From contig OZ038382.1 of the NCBI GenBank assembly GCA_964036045.1, forward strand, positions 133,476,442-133,540,441: a DNA stretch of 64,000 nt. The letters run 5' to 3'. The stretch comes from Eutreptiella sp. 'Long Island Sound 2002' (Eukaryota; Euglenozoa; Euglenophyceae; Eutreptiales; Eutreptiaceae). The notes under the pieces were generated by a model. That model was given only the letters and a program-made list of their open reading frames with translations. It was not told the DNA's origin and searched no databases. Below, one piece after another: positions 1 through 11,540 of this stretch (position 1 is the stretch's first letter; each line of letters begins with the position of its first letter). A program made the translations under genes and the position numbers.

Positions 1-1211
1 GCCCAGCGGTGGAAAGCCGTGCGGGGAGCGATCGAGGTAGAGGCCCCGGGCCCGTCAGGCCTCTGGAACGTGCGGGTCCCCAACACCCAAATGCTCCTCA
101 TGGAGGTCCACAACGTGATGTTTGCGGTTCGCGCCTTCTGGCGGGAACTGTATGACAAACGCCCGGTGGACCTCCCCGGTTTCCAGGCGGTCCTCAGCCG
201 CCATGTTTCCCGGGTCCCTGACGGGGCCTGGGCCCAGGTCCAGCAGTACCCCATGCAGGACCTCCAGTCCGCCCTGGACAAGGCCGACGGCAAGGCCCCG
301 GGTCCCAACCACGCCGAGGCCCGTTTCATCAAGGCCCTCCCGGCACCCCTCCAGTGGCTCCTGGTCCACTCCTCCGCGGCGCCCCGCCACCTCAAGGTAC
401 CGGGCTCCGCCAGACTGGACGACTACAGGCCCATACACCTAGGCCACCTCGACATGAAGCTGCTCACGGGCCCCGGCACCAAGCGCATCAAAGAAGTGCT
501 CCCAGGGCACGGAGTGGTCAGCGACTGGCAGCAAGGGGCCCTCCCTGGCTCCAACACCGGCCCCCCACTGTTCATGGCGCAGCAGCAGCGCCAACGGGGA
601 AGGCCAACTACGTCTTCTCCTTCGACGCCCGCAAGGCCTTCGACACCGCCCCGCACGGCGGGCTCCACCTCATCCTGCGCCACCTCTCCGTGCCGCCGGA
701 GGTCATCCACCTCCTGCTCTTCCTGCACACGTGCGCCAGGCTGCGCATCGTCACCGCGCACGGGCTAACACAACCCGTCCACACTGCTGCAAGGTGTCCG
801 GCAGGGCAACCCTGAGAGCCCCCTGCTGTACGCGCTCCTTCCGGAGCCGCTGCTGAGGGCCCAGGGGCAGCGTCTGCGCCCGCCTGGAGAGGCCGAGCGG
901 GGCCTCATCCAGGCCTGCATAGACGAACTGCTGGTAGTGGCTCACACGCTGCAGCATGTCTTCGAGGGCGTGGAGGCGGTGGCCACGTACATGGGGATGA
1001 TGGGCATGGAGCTCAACCCCCGCAGATGCGCCATGGCCACCACAGAGGGGGTCCCGGGCCTGCAGCTGCGCCTCTGTCCCCACCTGAAAACCCATGGCAC
1101 TGGGTACCAGCGGCGGACTCTGTCCCCTACCTGGGACTCCAGCTGCAGCCGGACGGGGAGTTCTCCCTGCAGCGCAAACACCGGCTGCGCCTGCCGGCGG
1201 TGCACCACTGA
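1..1211 (+). pseudogene. Reverse transcriptase domain remnant (LINE type)
   Basis: In frame 1 the segment opens with KADGKAPGP, matching the LINE 'K.G.APG.D' block, then DDYRPIHLGHLDMKLL, matching the 'yRPIsL....K' block. Frame 3 (about 594-780) holds motif A as FSFDARKAFDTAPHGG. Frame 1 resumes with motif B as GVRQGNPESPLLY (793 onward), motif C as ACIDELLVVAH (913 onward) and GMELNPRRC. Frame 3 returns at about 1,100 with SVPYLGLQLQPDG, the motif E/thumb block. At least three frame changes and an in-frame stop (TAA near 766, TGA near 1,209) make it a pseudogene. The usual Y/F-A-D-D catalytic box reads C-I-D-E, so the second Asp is Glu. Confidence 0.85.
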
Positions 1212-1238
1212 TGCCTCAACACCCTGGTGCCACCGTAA

Positions 1239-2522
1239 GTGGTGCAGGATGTCATCCTGGCGATCCTCGGGGGGCTGACGCAGTACGTCGCCCCTTTCAT
1301 CGCCAATGACTCCAACACCGCGCGCCACCTGGACCACATCACGGTCCAGGTCGCGAAGGACAGGGCGCAGTACGCCTTTGACGCCTCGCGGGACAGCCTG
1401 CAGGATGACTGGACCCTGGGGCTCACACGGGTGCCAACGCGGTGCCAGCAGGCAGCAATGGCCCTCGTGGGTACACTTGTCCACCACTGTTCAACCTCCT
1501 TGCGCGCCAAGGTCACTAAGATGCTCTGGGAAATTGCCAGCCCGCACGAAATATTCCCCGAGGTGCACTACCCCGTCCCGGAATTTGCAACCCTAGCGGG
1601 AGGCGACTTGGTCCACCGCATACCCCGGGCCCTGGCCGCCCTGGGAGTTGGGCTCTACAACCCCATCGCGTGCACCAGGGCAGCGCACGTCCAACTACAG
1701 TCCCCACCGGGCAACATCGTCACGCTGCGCACAGACACGCTACGACACCGCGACACGTGCCACCTGACGGTGCCGCACACGACACCGTTGCATGGGCACC
1801 ACGCGCCACACCACCCATTCCCCGACAACGCCGACCCGTGGCTGACAGCGGTGCAGGAATGCCTCAACCAATGCGCCAATGAACACCTCCACTTTTGCCG
1901 CCGCGAGCAGGAGGCCACCAAACACCCCGGCTGGCGCGACGCTTTGGTCCACCTCTTCCACACCACCTGCACGCGGGGCCCCTGTCTGAGACTCTTCCAC
2001 CCCATGAGGGCTACGCAGGACGCCCAGACTGGCCCACGGGTGACCCCGGACCGCCTGCACTTTCACGTCCCGGCCTACCGCTGTCGGGGCAGCCAATCAA
2101 CCCCCACGGGGGGCCCGTCGTACCACCCGCCGGCAGCCCTCATGCACATCCTCCACAACGTACTCGCGGAGAGCGAGCATCAAGACCCTAAAGCGGATGT
2201 GGCGTGGCCCGAGCTTCTGCGCCCCCGGCCCCACGCGCCGACGCCGGTGTGGTTGGTGACCACGGACGACCAATGCACCCGAGCCGCGGAGCAAGCGCAG
2301 CTCCAGACCGAGTGGGTGGTGGTGCAGGTGGGGGCAGGCCAGCCGAGGCCCCGTGGACTCCCCCACGGCACCGCCCTGTTGGTAGCTACGGAGGTGCCGC
2401 ACGACCCACACATGGCAGTGCACCTGCTGGAGGATCAGCCGGAGGGCACAGGACACCTGGTGGTGCACCAGCGTGGAGGCCTCGCGTGGCTCAGAGAACA
2501 TGTGACGGCACTCCGGTCCTGA
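1239..2522 (+). pseudogene. Connection region of the copy 1 LINE polyprotein
   Basis: A 427-codon open frame follows directly on the reverse transcriptase thumb, in the same frame as SVPYLGLQLQ but separated from it by two stops. It starts with VVQDVILAILGGL and has a normal mix of W, H and charged residues. I recognise no domain in it. LINE proteins of the RNase H-bearing groups carry a long, poorly conserved spacer here, and that is how I read it. The downstream half (about 2,210-2,500) includes VWLVTTDDQ and HGTALLVATEVPHDP. Confidence 0.5.
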
Positions 2523-2600
2523 GCAAGCACGATCGCTGGAGCAGAAGTCCGACTGCACGACCACCAGGCGATCCGCTCCAGCGACACCAAGGCTCTGAGC

Positions 2601-3153
2601 GTGGACCAACTGACACCCAGCCACCCTGACGTCCGGTGGCAATCTGCCGACCTCAACGCGGGGTGGCTCAGCCCCAACGGGTACTACTGGATCCAGGAGG
2701 CCTGGGGCCACACCTCCTCCGACGCGTCAGGGGGCGGACCCTGCAGGCACGCCACCAGCGTCGCTCTCGCCGCCAACCTCACCCGCACGTGGGCGGTGGC
2801 CATCTCGGGCACGGTGCCCGAGGGGGGGGGGGGTGGCCGCCTCCCGCCCCCTGCAATATGGCGCCCACCAGCCATGGGTCCATATGGTGGACGCCGAAGT
2901 CATCCTCCACCTCCTGCGACACGCGGATCGGGAGCGGACCACGGGGGTCCCCGTGAGCGCGGCGAAGGTAGTCAACCAGATGCCCCTACGGTGGCTCCGG
3001 GACGGCCTGTGCGCGCGAGGACAACATGCGGGGCACCCGTTCTGGTATGTCCGAGCCATCTCACAGCACAGCGACACCCTACTGCACAAGGTGGACTGGG
3101 GGCGTCCCAGGACACCGTCGTGCAGAACACGCCCCCGGGCCCTAGGTAGGTAG
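2601..3153 (+). pseudogene. RNase H-like remnant of copy 1
   Basis: Two overlapping frames give pieces that fit an RNase H fold in order: HTSSDASGGG (first Asp block, like 'TDGS'), HMVDAEVILHLLR (third acidic block, like 'tDs..al..L') and WYVRAISQHSD...KVDW (like the C-terminal 'H.....N..aD'). The frame changes within the G-tract near 2,821-2,832. The similarity is weak and judged by eye. It is supported by position (after RT plus spacer) and by the clearer RNase H at 16,532-16,999. Confidence 0.5.
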
Positions 3154-3160
3154 GTAGGTA
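3143..3160 (+). repeat. TAGG microsatellite
   Basis: Four and a half copies of TAGG lie at the end of the LINE remnant. It could mark the element's 3' terminus, since many LINEs end in short tandem repeats, but no target-site duplication could be confirmed. Confidence 0.6.
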
Positions 3161-3334
3161 TCTTCAGCAGCTCGGGATGCCCCTTTTGACAATGCATGAG
3201 GAAGGTCTTACCAAGGGGATGTCCTGTCCCTTCCACTGCCCTATGTCAGGTGCCTCTTGAGCCGCTCCCGCATGTGCCTGGGAAGGCATTGTCGCGCCGA
3301 CCCGGTCCATGAGTCCCCGGTGGGGTTTGAGGTT
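3161..3334. other. Short spacer without recognised features
   Basis: It separates the LINE remnant from the dispersed repeat. The heptamer GAGGTTT is repeated in tandem just before 3,345. Nothing else is recognised. Confidence 0.5.
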
Positions 3335-4140
3335 TGAGGTTTGATTTTGCGGGTACTAGACGCCTTTCGGCCCCGTGGGGCCATCTGGTCGGGCCAGGTG
3401 ATATCCTCCCCAGAGGGTCCTAGTCAGGGGCCCTCCAAGAGGCACCTCCTGCCTGGTGGCGGAGTCCCCCGGGTTCACAGAGCTCGGAGCCCCGTCCCTC
3501 CCCGGCTTCCCCATTTCGCCACTCCCCGGTCAGTGCATCTATTCGCAGCCGTGGCTGCGGGCGCTTACCCACTGCGTCGCCCCCCTAATGCGTGGTCGCC
3601 CGGGCTGCTGGGCCCGTGCTACTGGCTTGTCGCCAGTGGGACCCCCTTGGGCTGGCGTGGAGGCTGCCTAGCCTAGGGGCTGGGGCGTGGCGCAGTGCGC
3701 CACTACTGCTTTGGCGGATGCAGTGCCCCGTCCGTGTGTGCGCGGCGCTCGCGGCCAGTTCGGGGGGCTCGGGCCGGTACCTGGTGTTGTGTCTCTCCCA
3801 TTTCCCCCTTCCCGCCCCGCGTGTCCCGCGCTGCTTGTGACGGGCCGTCCCGTCTGGGTGTCCCTTACCCTCGCTCGCTGATACGCCATTCCACGCGGTC
3901 TGTGCGTTCCACGAGCTCAGTCTGGCTGCCCTTCTGGTAGTCCCCGCGTGCCTGTTGCGTGTGTGTGCGCTCGCGCTCCCGCGGTGTCCGCTCCCCCCCC
4001 TCCCTGGGCGCTGGTAGGGCCATACCACGTGGTCTGTGCCCCTCCGCGTGTCCTGCCCCGGTCCCGTGCTCCGTCTGGCGTGCTTTGGGGGGGGTGGTAC
4101 GGTCCCGGCTCCCCCCTACCTGGCTTGGCCTTCACGCCCT
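3335..4140 (+). repeat. 0.8-kb dispersed repeat, copy 1
   Basis: This stretch reappears in inverted orientation at 45,730-46,585. Shared blocks include TACTAGACGCCTTTCGGCCC at the start, CGGGCCAGGTGATATCCT, GCTACTGGCTTGTCGCCAGT and CCTGCCCCGGTCCC near the end. By eye the copies agree at about four bases in five, with indels of up to tens of bases. Short frames such as RVLDAFRPRGA occur in both copies but are not held open between them, so coding function is unlikely. Confidence 0.8.
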
Positions 4141-4149
4141 GTTGGGGCT

Positions 4150-7100
4150 GCGTGCTGCGGGGGTGGTGAAGGGCCGTCCCCGGGGGGGGGGGGCGCCTGC
4201 CACTGTTGTGTGGGGCGTCTGGTGTCAGGCGCCGTCCCTCCCCCGACCGCCCGACCTCTGGGGCGGGCAGCAAGGGTACCGCGACCCGTGTGTTCCGGGT
4301 GCGGTCGGTGTGGGCGTGGGGACCCAGCACCGGTTCCACAGCGTGCGCCCCTGCGGGCCGGCGTTGCTCGCTGTGGGGGTGGCGGAAGGGCGTCCCCGGG
4401 GGGGGTGCCTTCCACCGCTGTGAGGGGCGTCTGAGGTCAGGCGCTCCCCCTCCCCCAACTGCCCGCCCACCGGGCGGGCTGTTGGGGTCCGCCACCCATG
4501 TGCTGTGGGCGCGGGTGTCTGGGTGTGGGGGCCCAACACTGTCCCCTTGGCCTGCATGCCCTTGGAGGGCTGCGTGCCGCGGGGGTAGCGGGGGGCTGTC
4601 CCCGGGGGGGGTGGCCTGCCACCGTTGTGCGGGGCGTCTGGTGTCAGGCGCTGTCCCTCCCCCGGCCGCCTGTCCTCTGGGGCGGGCAGCCGGGGTTCCA
4701 CGACCCGTGTGTCCCGGGTGCGGTCCGTGCGGGCGTGGGGACCCAGCACCAGCCCCACAGTGTGCGGCCTTGCGGGCCGGCGTTGCTCGCTGTGGAGGTG
4801 GCGGAAGGGCGTCCCCGGGGGGGGGTGCCTTCCACCGTTGTTAGGGCCGTCTGAGGTCAGGCGCTCCCCCTCCCCCGACTGCCTGCCCACTCTGGGGCGG
4901 GCGGCCGGGGTTCCGGGACCCGTGTGTCCCGGGTGCAATCGGTGCGGGCGGGGGGGGCCAGCACCGGCCCCACAGCGTGCGCCCTTGCGGGCCGGCGTTG
5001 CTTGCTGTGGGGGTGGCGGAAGGGCGTTCTCGGGGGGGTGCCTTCCACTGTTGTGAGGGGCGTCTGTGGTCAGGCGCTCCCCCTCCCTGAACTGCCCGCC
5101 CACTGGGCGGGCTGTTGGGGTCCGCCACCCGCATGCTGTGTACCAAACACTGTCCCCTTTGCTTGCATGCCATGTGGGGGCTGCGTGCCTCGGGGGTGGT
5201 GGGACAGCCGTTCCCGGGGGGGGTGGCCTGCGGCCGTTGTGAGGGGCGTCTGGTGTCAGGCGCTGTCCCTCCCCCGGCCGCCCGTCCTCTGGAGCAGGCA
5301 GGCAGGGTTCCGCGACCCGTGTGTCCCGGATGCGGTTGGTGCGGGCGTGGGGACCCAGCAGCGGCCCCACAGCATGCGCCCTTGCGGGCGGGCGTTGCTC
5401 GCTGTGGGGGTGGCGGAAGGGCGTCCCCGGGGGGGGTGCCTTCCACCATGGTGAGGGGCGTCTGAGGCCATACGCTGTCCCTCTCCCGACTGCCCGCCCA
5501 CTGAGCGGACTGTTGGGGTCCGCCACCCACGTGCTGTGGGCGCGGGTGTGTGGATGTGGGGGCCCAACACTGTCCCTATGGCGTGCATGCCCTGTGGAGG
5601 CGGCGTGCCGCGGGGGTGGTGGGGGGCCGTCCCTGGGGGGGGTGGCCTGCCACCGGTTCTGAGGGGCTTCTGGTGTCAGGCGCTGTCCCTCCCCCGGCCG
5701 CCCGTCCTCTGGAGCGGGCAGCCGGCGGTCGGTGCGAGTGTGGATACCCAGCACAAGCCCGACAGCTTGCGCCCTTGCGGGCCGGCGTTGCTCGCTGTGG
5801 GGGTGGCGGAAGGGCGTCCCCGGGGGGGGTGCCTTCCACCATTGTTAGGGGCGTCTGAGGTCAGGCGCTGTTGCTCCCCCGACTGCCCACCCACTGGGCG
5901 GGCTGTTGGGGTCCACCACTCACGTTCTGTGGGCGCGGCTGTGTGGGTGTTGGGGCCCAACACTGTCCCCTTGGCTTGCATGCCCCGTGAAAGCTGCGTG
6001 CCGCGGGGGTGCTGGGGGGGCCGTCCCCGGGGGGGTGGCCTGCCATCGTTTTGAGGGGCGTCTGGTGTCAGGCGCTGTCTCTTCCCCGGCCGCCCGTCCT
6101 CTGGAGCGGGCAGCAAGGGTTTCGCGACCCGTGTGTTCCGGGTGTGGTCGGTGCGGGCGTGGGGACCCAGCACCGGCCCCACAGCGTGCGCCCTTGCGGG
6201 CCGGCGTTGCTCGCTGTGGGGGTGGCGGAGGGGCGTCCCCGGGGGGGGTTCCTTCCACCATTTTGAGGGGCGTCTGAGGTCAGGCGCTGTCCCTCCCCGA
6301 CTGCCCACCCACTGGGCGGGCTGTTGGGGTTCGCCACCCACGTGCCGTGAGCGCGGGTTTGTGGGTGTGGGGGCCCAGCACTGTCCCCTTGGCCTGCATG
6401 CCCCGTGGGGGCTGTGTGCCGCGGGGGTGGTGGGGGGCCGTCCTGGGGGGGGGTGGCCTGCCACCGTTGTGAGGGGCGTCTGCTGTCAGGCGCTGTCCCT
6501 CCCCCGGCCGTCCTTCCTCTGGAGCGGGCAGCCGGGGTTCCGCGACCCGGGTGTCCCGGGTGCGGTCTGTGCGGGCGTGGGGACCCAGCACCGGCCCCAC
6601 AGCGTGCGCCCTTGCGGGCTGGCGTTGCTCCCTTTGGGGGTGGCGGAAGGGCATCCCCGGGGGGGGTGCCTTCCACCATTGTGAGGGGCGTCTGAGGTCA
6701 GGCGCTGTCCCTCCCCCGACTGCCCGCCCACATGGCGGGCTGTTGGGGTCCGCCATCCACGTGCTGTTGGCGCGGGTGTGTGGGTGTGGGGGCCCAACAA
6801 TGTCCCCTTGGCCTGCATGCCCTGTGGGGGCTGCGTGCCGCGGGGGGTGGTGGGCAGCCGTCCCCGGGGGGGTGGCCTGCCACTGTTGCGAGGGGCGTCT
6901 CGTGTCAGGCGCTGTCTTTCCCCCGGCCGCCCGTCCTCTGGAGCGGGCAGCCGGGGCTCCGCGACCCTTGTGTCCCGCGTGCGGTGGGTGCGGGCGTGGG
7001 GACCCAGCACCGGCCCCACAGCGTGCGCACTTGCGGGCCGGGGTTGATCGCTGTGGGGGTGGCGGAAGGGCATCCCCGGGGGGGGTGCCTTCCACCATTG

Positions 7101-8475
7101 TGAGGGGTGTCTGAGGTCAGGCGCTGTCCCTCCCCCGACTGCCCGCCCACTGGGCGGGCTTTTGGGGTCCGCCACCCACGTGCTGTGGGTGCGGGTGTGT
7201 GGGTGTGGGGGCCCAACACTGTCCCCTTGGCCTGCATGCCCTGTGGGGGCTGCGTGCCGCGGGGGGTGGTGGGCGGCCGTCCCCGGGGGGGCTGGCCTGC
7301 CACTGTTGCGAGGGGCGTCTGGTGTCAGGCGCTGTCCCTCCCCCGGCCGCCCGTCCTCTGGAGCGGGCGGCCGGGGCTCCGCGACCCGTGTGTCCCGCGT
7401 GCGGTCGGTGCGGGCGTGTGGACCCAGCACCAGCCCCACAGCGTGCGCCCTTGCGGGCCGCTGTTGCTCGCTGTGGGGGTGGCGGAAGGGCGTCTCCGGG
7501 GGGGATGTCTTCCACCGTTGTGAGGGGCGCCTGAGGTCAGGCGCTGTCCCTCCCCCGACTGCCGGCCCACTGGGCGGGCTGTCGGGGTCCGCCACCCACG
7601 TGCTGTGGGCGCGGATGTGTGGGTCTGGGGGCCCAACACTGTCCCCTGGGCCTGCATGCCCTGTTGGGGCTGCGTGCTGCGGGGGTGGTGGGGGGCCGTC
7701 CCCGGGGGGGGTGGCCTGCCACCGTTGTGAGGGGCGTCTGGTGTCAGGCGCTGTCCCTCCCCCGGCCGCCTGTCCTCTGGAGCGGGCAGCCGGGGTTCTG
7801 CGACCCGTGTGTCCCGGGTGCAGTCGGTGCTGGCGTGGGGACCCAGCACCAGCCCCAAAGCGTGCGCCCTTGCGGGCCGGCGTTGCTCGCTGTGGGGGTG
7901 GCTGAAGGGCGTCCCCGGGGGGGGTGCCTTCCACCATTGTGAGGGGCGTGTGAAGTCAGGCGCTGTCCCTCCCCCGACTGCCCGCCCACTGGGCGGGCTG
8001 TTGGGGTCCGCCACCCACGTGCTGTGGGCGCGGGTGTGTGGGTGTGGGGGCCCAACACTGTCCCCTTGGCCTGCATGCCCTGTGGGGGCTGCGTGCCGCG
8101 GGGGTGGGGGGGGGCCGTCCCCGGGCGGGGTGGCCTGCCACCGTTGCAAGGGGCGTCTGGTGTCAGGCCCTGTCCCTCCCCCGGCCGCCCGTCCTCTGGA
8201 GCGGGCAGCCGGGGCTCCGCGACCCATGTGTCCCGGCCGCGGTCGGTGCGGGCGTGGGGACCCAGCACCAGCCCCACAGCGTGCGCCTCTGTGGCCCGGC
8301 GTTGCTCGCTGTGGGGGTGGCGGAGGGGCATCCCCGGGGGGGGTGCCTTCCGCCGTTGTGAGGGGCGTCTGTGGTCAGGCGCTCCCCCTCCCCCGACTGC
8401 CCGCCCTCTGGGCTTGCCGTTGGGGTCCGTCACCCACATGCCGTGGGCCCGGGTGTGTGGGTGTGGGGTCCTAAT
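4150..8475 (+). repeat. Dimeric satellite array, about 418-bp period (A and B half-units)
   Basis: Two related half-units of about 210 bp alternate. Type B begins GTGTCAGGCGCTGTCCCTCC then CCGGCCGCCCGTCC. Type A begins GAGGTCAGGCGCTGTCCCTC then CCGACTGCCCGCCC. B starts near 4,221, 4,639, 5,250, 5,671, 6,063, 6,481, 6,900, 7,319, 7,738 and 8,157, mostly 418-419 bp apart. The 611-bp gap holds an extra hybrid half-unit (about 4,850-5,060), and the 392-bp gap reflects a deletion. Every half-unit carries long G runs. Open frames of 100-500 codons run both ways and are composition artefacts. Confidence 0.9.
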
Positions 8476-8526
8476 GACCCTCCTGTGAAGAAGACAAGAC
8501 AACACAGCGCTGCTAAGCAACTGTGG

Positions 8527-8562
8527 CCTAACAGGGATGCCACGACACGTTTTCCTGCTAGG
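8527..8562 (+). other. Stem-loop, copy 1
   Basis: CCTAACAGG (8,527-8,535) can pair with CCTGCTAGG (8,554-8,562), leaving one mismatch and an 18-base loop that holds GCCAC. The surrounding 75 bases resemble 47,331-47,420, where the same stem is perfect. Function is unknown. Confidence 0.5.
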
Positions 8563-10049
8563 GCTTGGAGAGGAAGGGCGCACAGCTGGCGTGCACTGCG
8601 CGGATGTCGATGGAGTCGAACTGCCCTCGCCACTCCTTGCTGAGGCGCAGTCAATTGATTGTGTGACCAGCGCCGTATATTTTAGCACGGCTTAAGGGAC
8701 TGCACCAGTTCAACCTGACCCTCCCACCTGTACAACAGAGGCCAATGGACTGGGTTGAAGACGGAGGAACCAAGACACACCCCACGTATTATACGCTTCT
8801 TAGTGTGCCTATAATACACTGTTCCTGAACCCAGTTCCAAGCAAGCAAGCCTAAGGACTTCCCCCGTTCCCTTATGGAACGTAGGGCGAAGCCCTGGGTA
8901 ACCTGGCAAGGGTTCATACCGCGTGCACGGCGCGTGGCCTACTGTCACTTCCCTTTGATGCATTGTGTGCACGCATGCAGGGAAGGGATGCGTGATCTAT
9001 ACCACTGTAACCGCAATGACTCAACCAGAAGGTGAGCTCCTCCTGGGCTGAACTACGTTACGCACCATGCATCCCGTGAATGCCGAAGTGAAGCGAACGC
9101 AAAACAAACCTAAGCGTTTAAACAACCCTGTTGCGAGTTATGAACAACCCTGAGCGTTTAATTGCATCATGTGGCTTGCACGATTCTTCCTGTTGTGCCT
9201 TTTTTGTCATCTGCGATAAGCAGAACAGGGAATGGCAAATGAGTGACGACGGCACGACGCAAAACAAGCCTAAGCGTCTAAGACAACCCTACTTTAACGC
9301 ACAAAGGACGCAAACACGAGCACACACTTCTCCTTTGGACCTATGAAGAGAAGGGAAGGTGGGTGCATGCACAAGGAAGCGTGGCAACGTGTGTATGTTG
9401 GAATCCGGCACACAACGCTATGCATAAGTGTGTATGTTCTAATCAGTGCAACAAAAAGGGTGGTTGTGCTGTAAGAGCAGTTGTCACGGTTGCCCCGCAT
9501 TGCACTGCAGGGCAGGACCGTTAGCCCCCCGTGACAACCACTCCCTGGCCGAAGGCCATTTGTTCTTTCTGGTCTCGCTTGGTGGCGCGGGCCGGGCGCT
9601 CGTTGCTTCTCTCTTGTGCGCGGCGTGGCACGACATGGTAATGCCATGAGTCCCAGGTGGGAGGGTGTTCCCACATGTGTCCATGGGTAGGGCCACATGC
9701 CCCCTCCTTTGGGCGGCAGGTCTGGGGGCTGCCGTGCCGTGGGGAGTATCTCTCACTACAAGGGGTATTGCTCCCGCTTTTCTACGGTGCGACCGCCTCA
9801 CCCTTGTGGCTTGAGTTGCGGGGCCACTCTGCCTGGCAGGCGACCCCCTCCTGGACTGTGTACTGGCTCGCCTGTCACCGGTTGCTTCCATGGCTCCAGG
9901 TGATGTTTGCCATGGTCCCCGATGCAGCCTGGCCGGGCTCGGACCAGTGGCCTTGGAGTACCGCTCCTGCCCCTGGCCCGGTGGGTCGGCCGGGTCGCCC
10001 TGGTGTGTCCAACCCATGGGGTGTCCGTTCTTTCCTGTCCCTCGGCCGC
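8563..10049. other. Less GC-rich stretch with short repeats, no recognised gene
   Basis: Base composition drops towards even here. CGCAAAACAAACCTAAGCG (from 9,098) returns as CGCAAAACAAGCCTAAGCG (from 9,258), each followed by ACAACCCT, with a third partial copy between. Open frames are short and resemble no family I know. From about 9,500 the sequence becomes GC-rich again. Confidence 0.5.
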
Positions 10050-10555
10050 CCTACGTGTGCGCGGTGTCCCGGGCCACTTGGCTCCTGTTCACCGGTGCAC
10101 CCGCTCGGTGTGGTGTGTTGCCTGTGCGGTGTCCTGGGCCCTGTGGCTCCTGTTCACCGGTGTGCTCGCTGGGTGTGTTGTGTTTCGTGTGCGGTGTCCT
10201 GGGCTACTTGGCTCCTGTTCACTGGTGCGCCTGTTCTGTGTGTTGCTTTGCGTGCGCGGTGTCCTGGGTCACTTGGCTCCTGTTCACCGGTGTGCCTCCT
10301 CTGTCTTCTGTTTTGTTTGTGTGGTGTCCCCGGCCACTTGGCTCCTGTTCACCGGTGCCCGCTCGGTGTGTTGTGTTGTGTGTGCGGTGTCCTGGACCTC
10401 TTGGCTCCTGTTCACCAGTGTGCCACGCCGGGGTGTCCCGTCCCTTTGTTGCCCTTGGTCGGTGTGGTGTCCTGGCCCTCGTGGTGCCTGTTCCCCGGTG
10501 TGCGCGCTGTGTGCTGTGCGCGTGTGCCATTGGTGGCTGTGTCCCTCTTCCCCCC
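10050..10555 (+). repeat. 65-bp minisatellite, locus 1
   Basis: The core CTTGGCTCCTGTTCACCGGT recurs at 65-bp spacing (GCTCCTG at 10,081, 10,146, 10,211, 10,276 and 10,341, then 10,404), linked by GTGTGTTGTG...GCGGTGTCCTGGGC. The same family fills 31,559-32,795 in the same orientation. The open frames here (rich in Cys, Val and Leu) follow from the repeat. Confidence 0.85.
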
Positions 10556-10562
10556 CCCCCTA

Positions 10563-10601
10563 ATTTTCGTTTTTTGTTGTTTTTTTTGTTTTTTTTTTGA
10601 A
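10563..10601 (+). other. T-tract, possible minus-strand poly(A) tail
   Basis: An interrupted run of T (TTTT, T6, T8, T10) lies downstream of the minus-strand protein-like segments at 11,106-15,310. On the minus strand it would be an A-rich tail, the expected 3' end of a LINE-type insertion. No target-site duplication was verified. Confidence 0.3.
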
Positions 10602-11105
10602 ATGGAAGGAAAAAGAAAAAACAGGGGCGCGCGTACACTGCAGGCACAGGCACGGGCATCTGGTGCAGCGATGCAATAGTGTTGTGTCCTCTGGCGTGTG
10701 ACGTCGGTGCTTTGGCGGCGGTCGCGCCTCAGGGGTGCGGCTTGCGCGTCCTGATGTACGGGGGTCTGGGTCAGGGTGGGTTTGGTTAGGTGTGTCTTTG
10801 CTTCTGGTGCTGGCTGGTTAGGCGGCTGTGTGGGCTGTGGCCGTGGGCTGTGGCAACGTTGTTCCCTCGGCGGACCTGGTTAGGAGTCACGGGTTAGCGG
10901 TTTTGGGGTGTGGCTCGGGTATGATTTGTGTTGGAATTTTGGCTCGGTTATGCGGTTGTGACGGTTGCGGGCCTGGGTTCGGTGCCTTTGGGCGTAGCGG
11001 CCCGTTGTCGTGTGCGTTGGCGTCCCTCGGCTTCCGGTTTGCTTGGTGACTTCTGGGCGAGGCGTGGCGTGGCGCCCCGCGGTGGTGGTTCGCTGGGTAA
11101 CAGGG
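10602..11105. other. G/T-rich spacer
   Basis: I see no domain or clear repeat. If the T-tract at 10,563 is a poly(A) tail, this would be the 3' untranslated region of the minus-strand element. Confidence 0.35.
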
Positions 11106-11540
11106 TTAGGTGGCGGCGCCGCTGGCTGGGGGGTCAGGCCCGTCGTGCTGTGTAGCGCGCAGGGCTCCTGGCGTGCTGTGGCTGGCCCCGGTGTCTGTGC
11201 GCCGACGCTTGTTGGGTGGTGAGGGGGTGTGTGTGTGCGGCGTTGGGCTTTGGGTGATGTCCCACAGGCGGTTGCCGTCTCGCCGTGACTCCTGAAGGGT
11301 CTCCCGCAGGCGCCTGAGGACATACAGGTGGTCCTGGGGCGCGGGGAGGTTGCGTGGGTGGACTCCCAGGGGGTGGAGCGCATTGTCCAGCATGGCTTCC
11401 CTTGCGGCCTGGGGCACCCACCCCCTTGCCGGCTGGAGGCGGCAGTTCTCCACCGACCCCTTGCGGGGCCGGTGGACCAGGCCCTTGAGGGAGGGTTCTG
11501 CCCGGGCCCACTTTCGCAGCTCCAAGAGCTGCGTGTGGGT
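11106..11540 (-). pseudogene. Protein-like segment, C-terminal part of a gag-like ORF?
   Basis: The minus-strand frame reads WTHTQLLELRKWARAEPSLK, then RKGSVENCRLQPARGW and LYVLRRLRETLQESRRDGN, before dissolving into Pro/Thr-rich sequence ending in a short basic KRRR stretch. The first 95 residues have a charged, helix-compatible composition unlike the surrounding low-complexity DNA. No family is recognised. It is the last of a run of minus-strand segments downstream of the LINE at 15,770-25,753. Confidence 0.35.

Larger units (their letters stand above)
1..3155 (+). mobile_element. Decayed non-LTR retrotransposon, copy 1 (5' end outside window)
   Basis: The segment keeps LINE-type protein domains in order: reverse transcriptase (1 to about 1,210), a long connection region (about 1,239-2,522) and an RNase H-like end (2,601-3,153). 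The reading frame changes several times and contains internal stops, so it is not a working copy. The 5' part (ORF1 and endonuclease, if they existed) lies beyond the window. No poly(A) tail is visible; the coding-like sequence ends at a short TAGG microsatellite. Identification rests on motif order, not on a database search. Confidence 0.75.

Noticed and set aside
3335-4140. rRNA or IGS segment
   Set aside because: No conserved rRNA core sequence recognised in either copy.
4225-8688. Long frames (up to about 509 codons) on both strands in the 418-bp array
   Set aside because: GC-rich tandem repeat without stops; frames end at random points in the unit.
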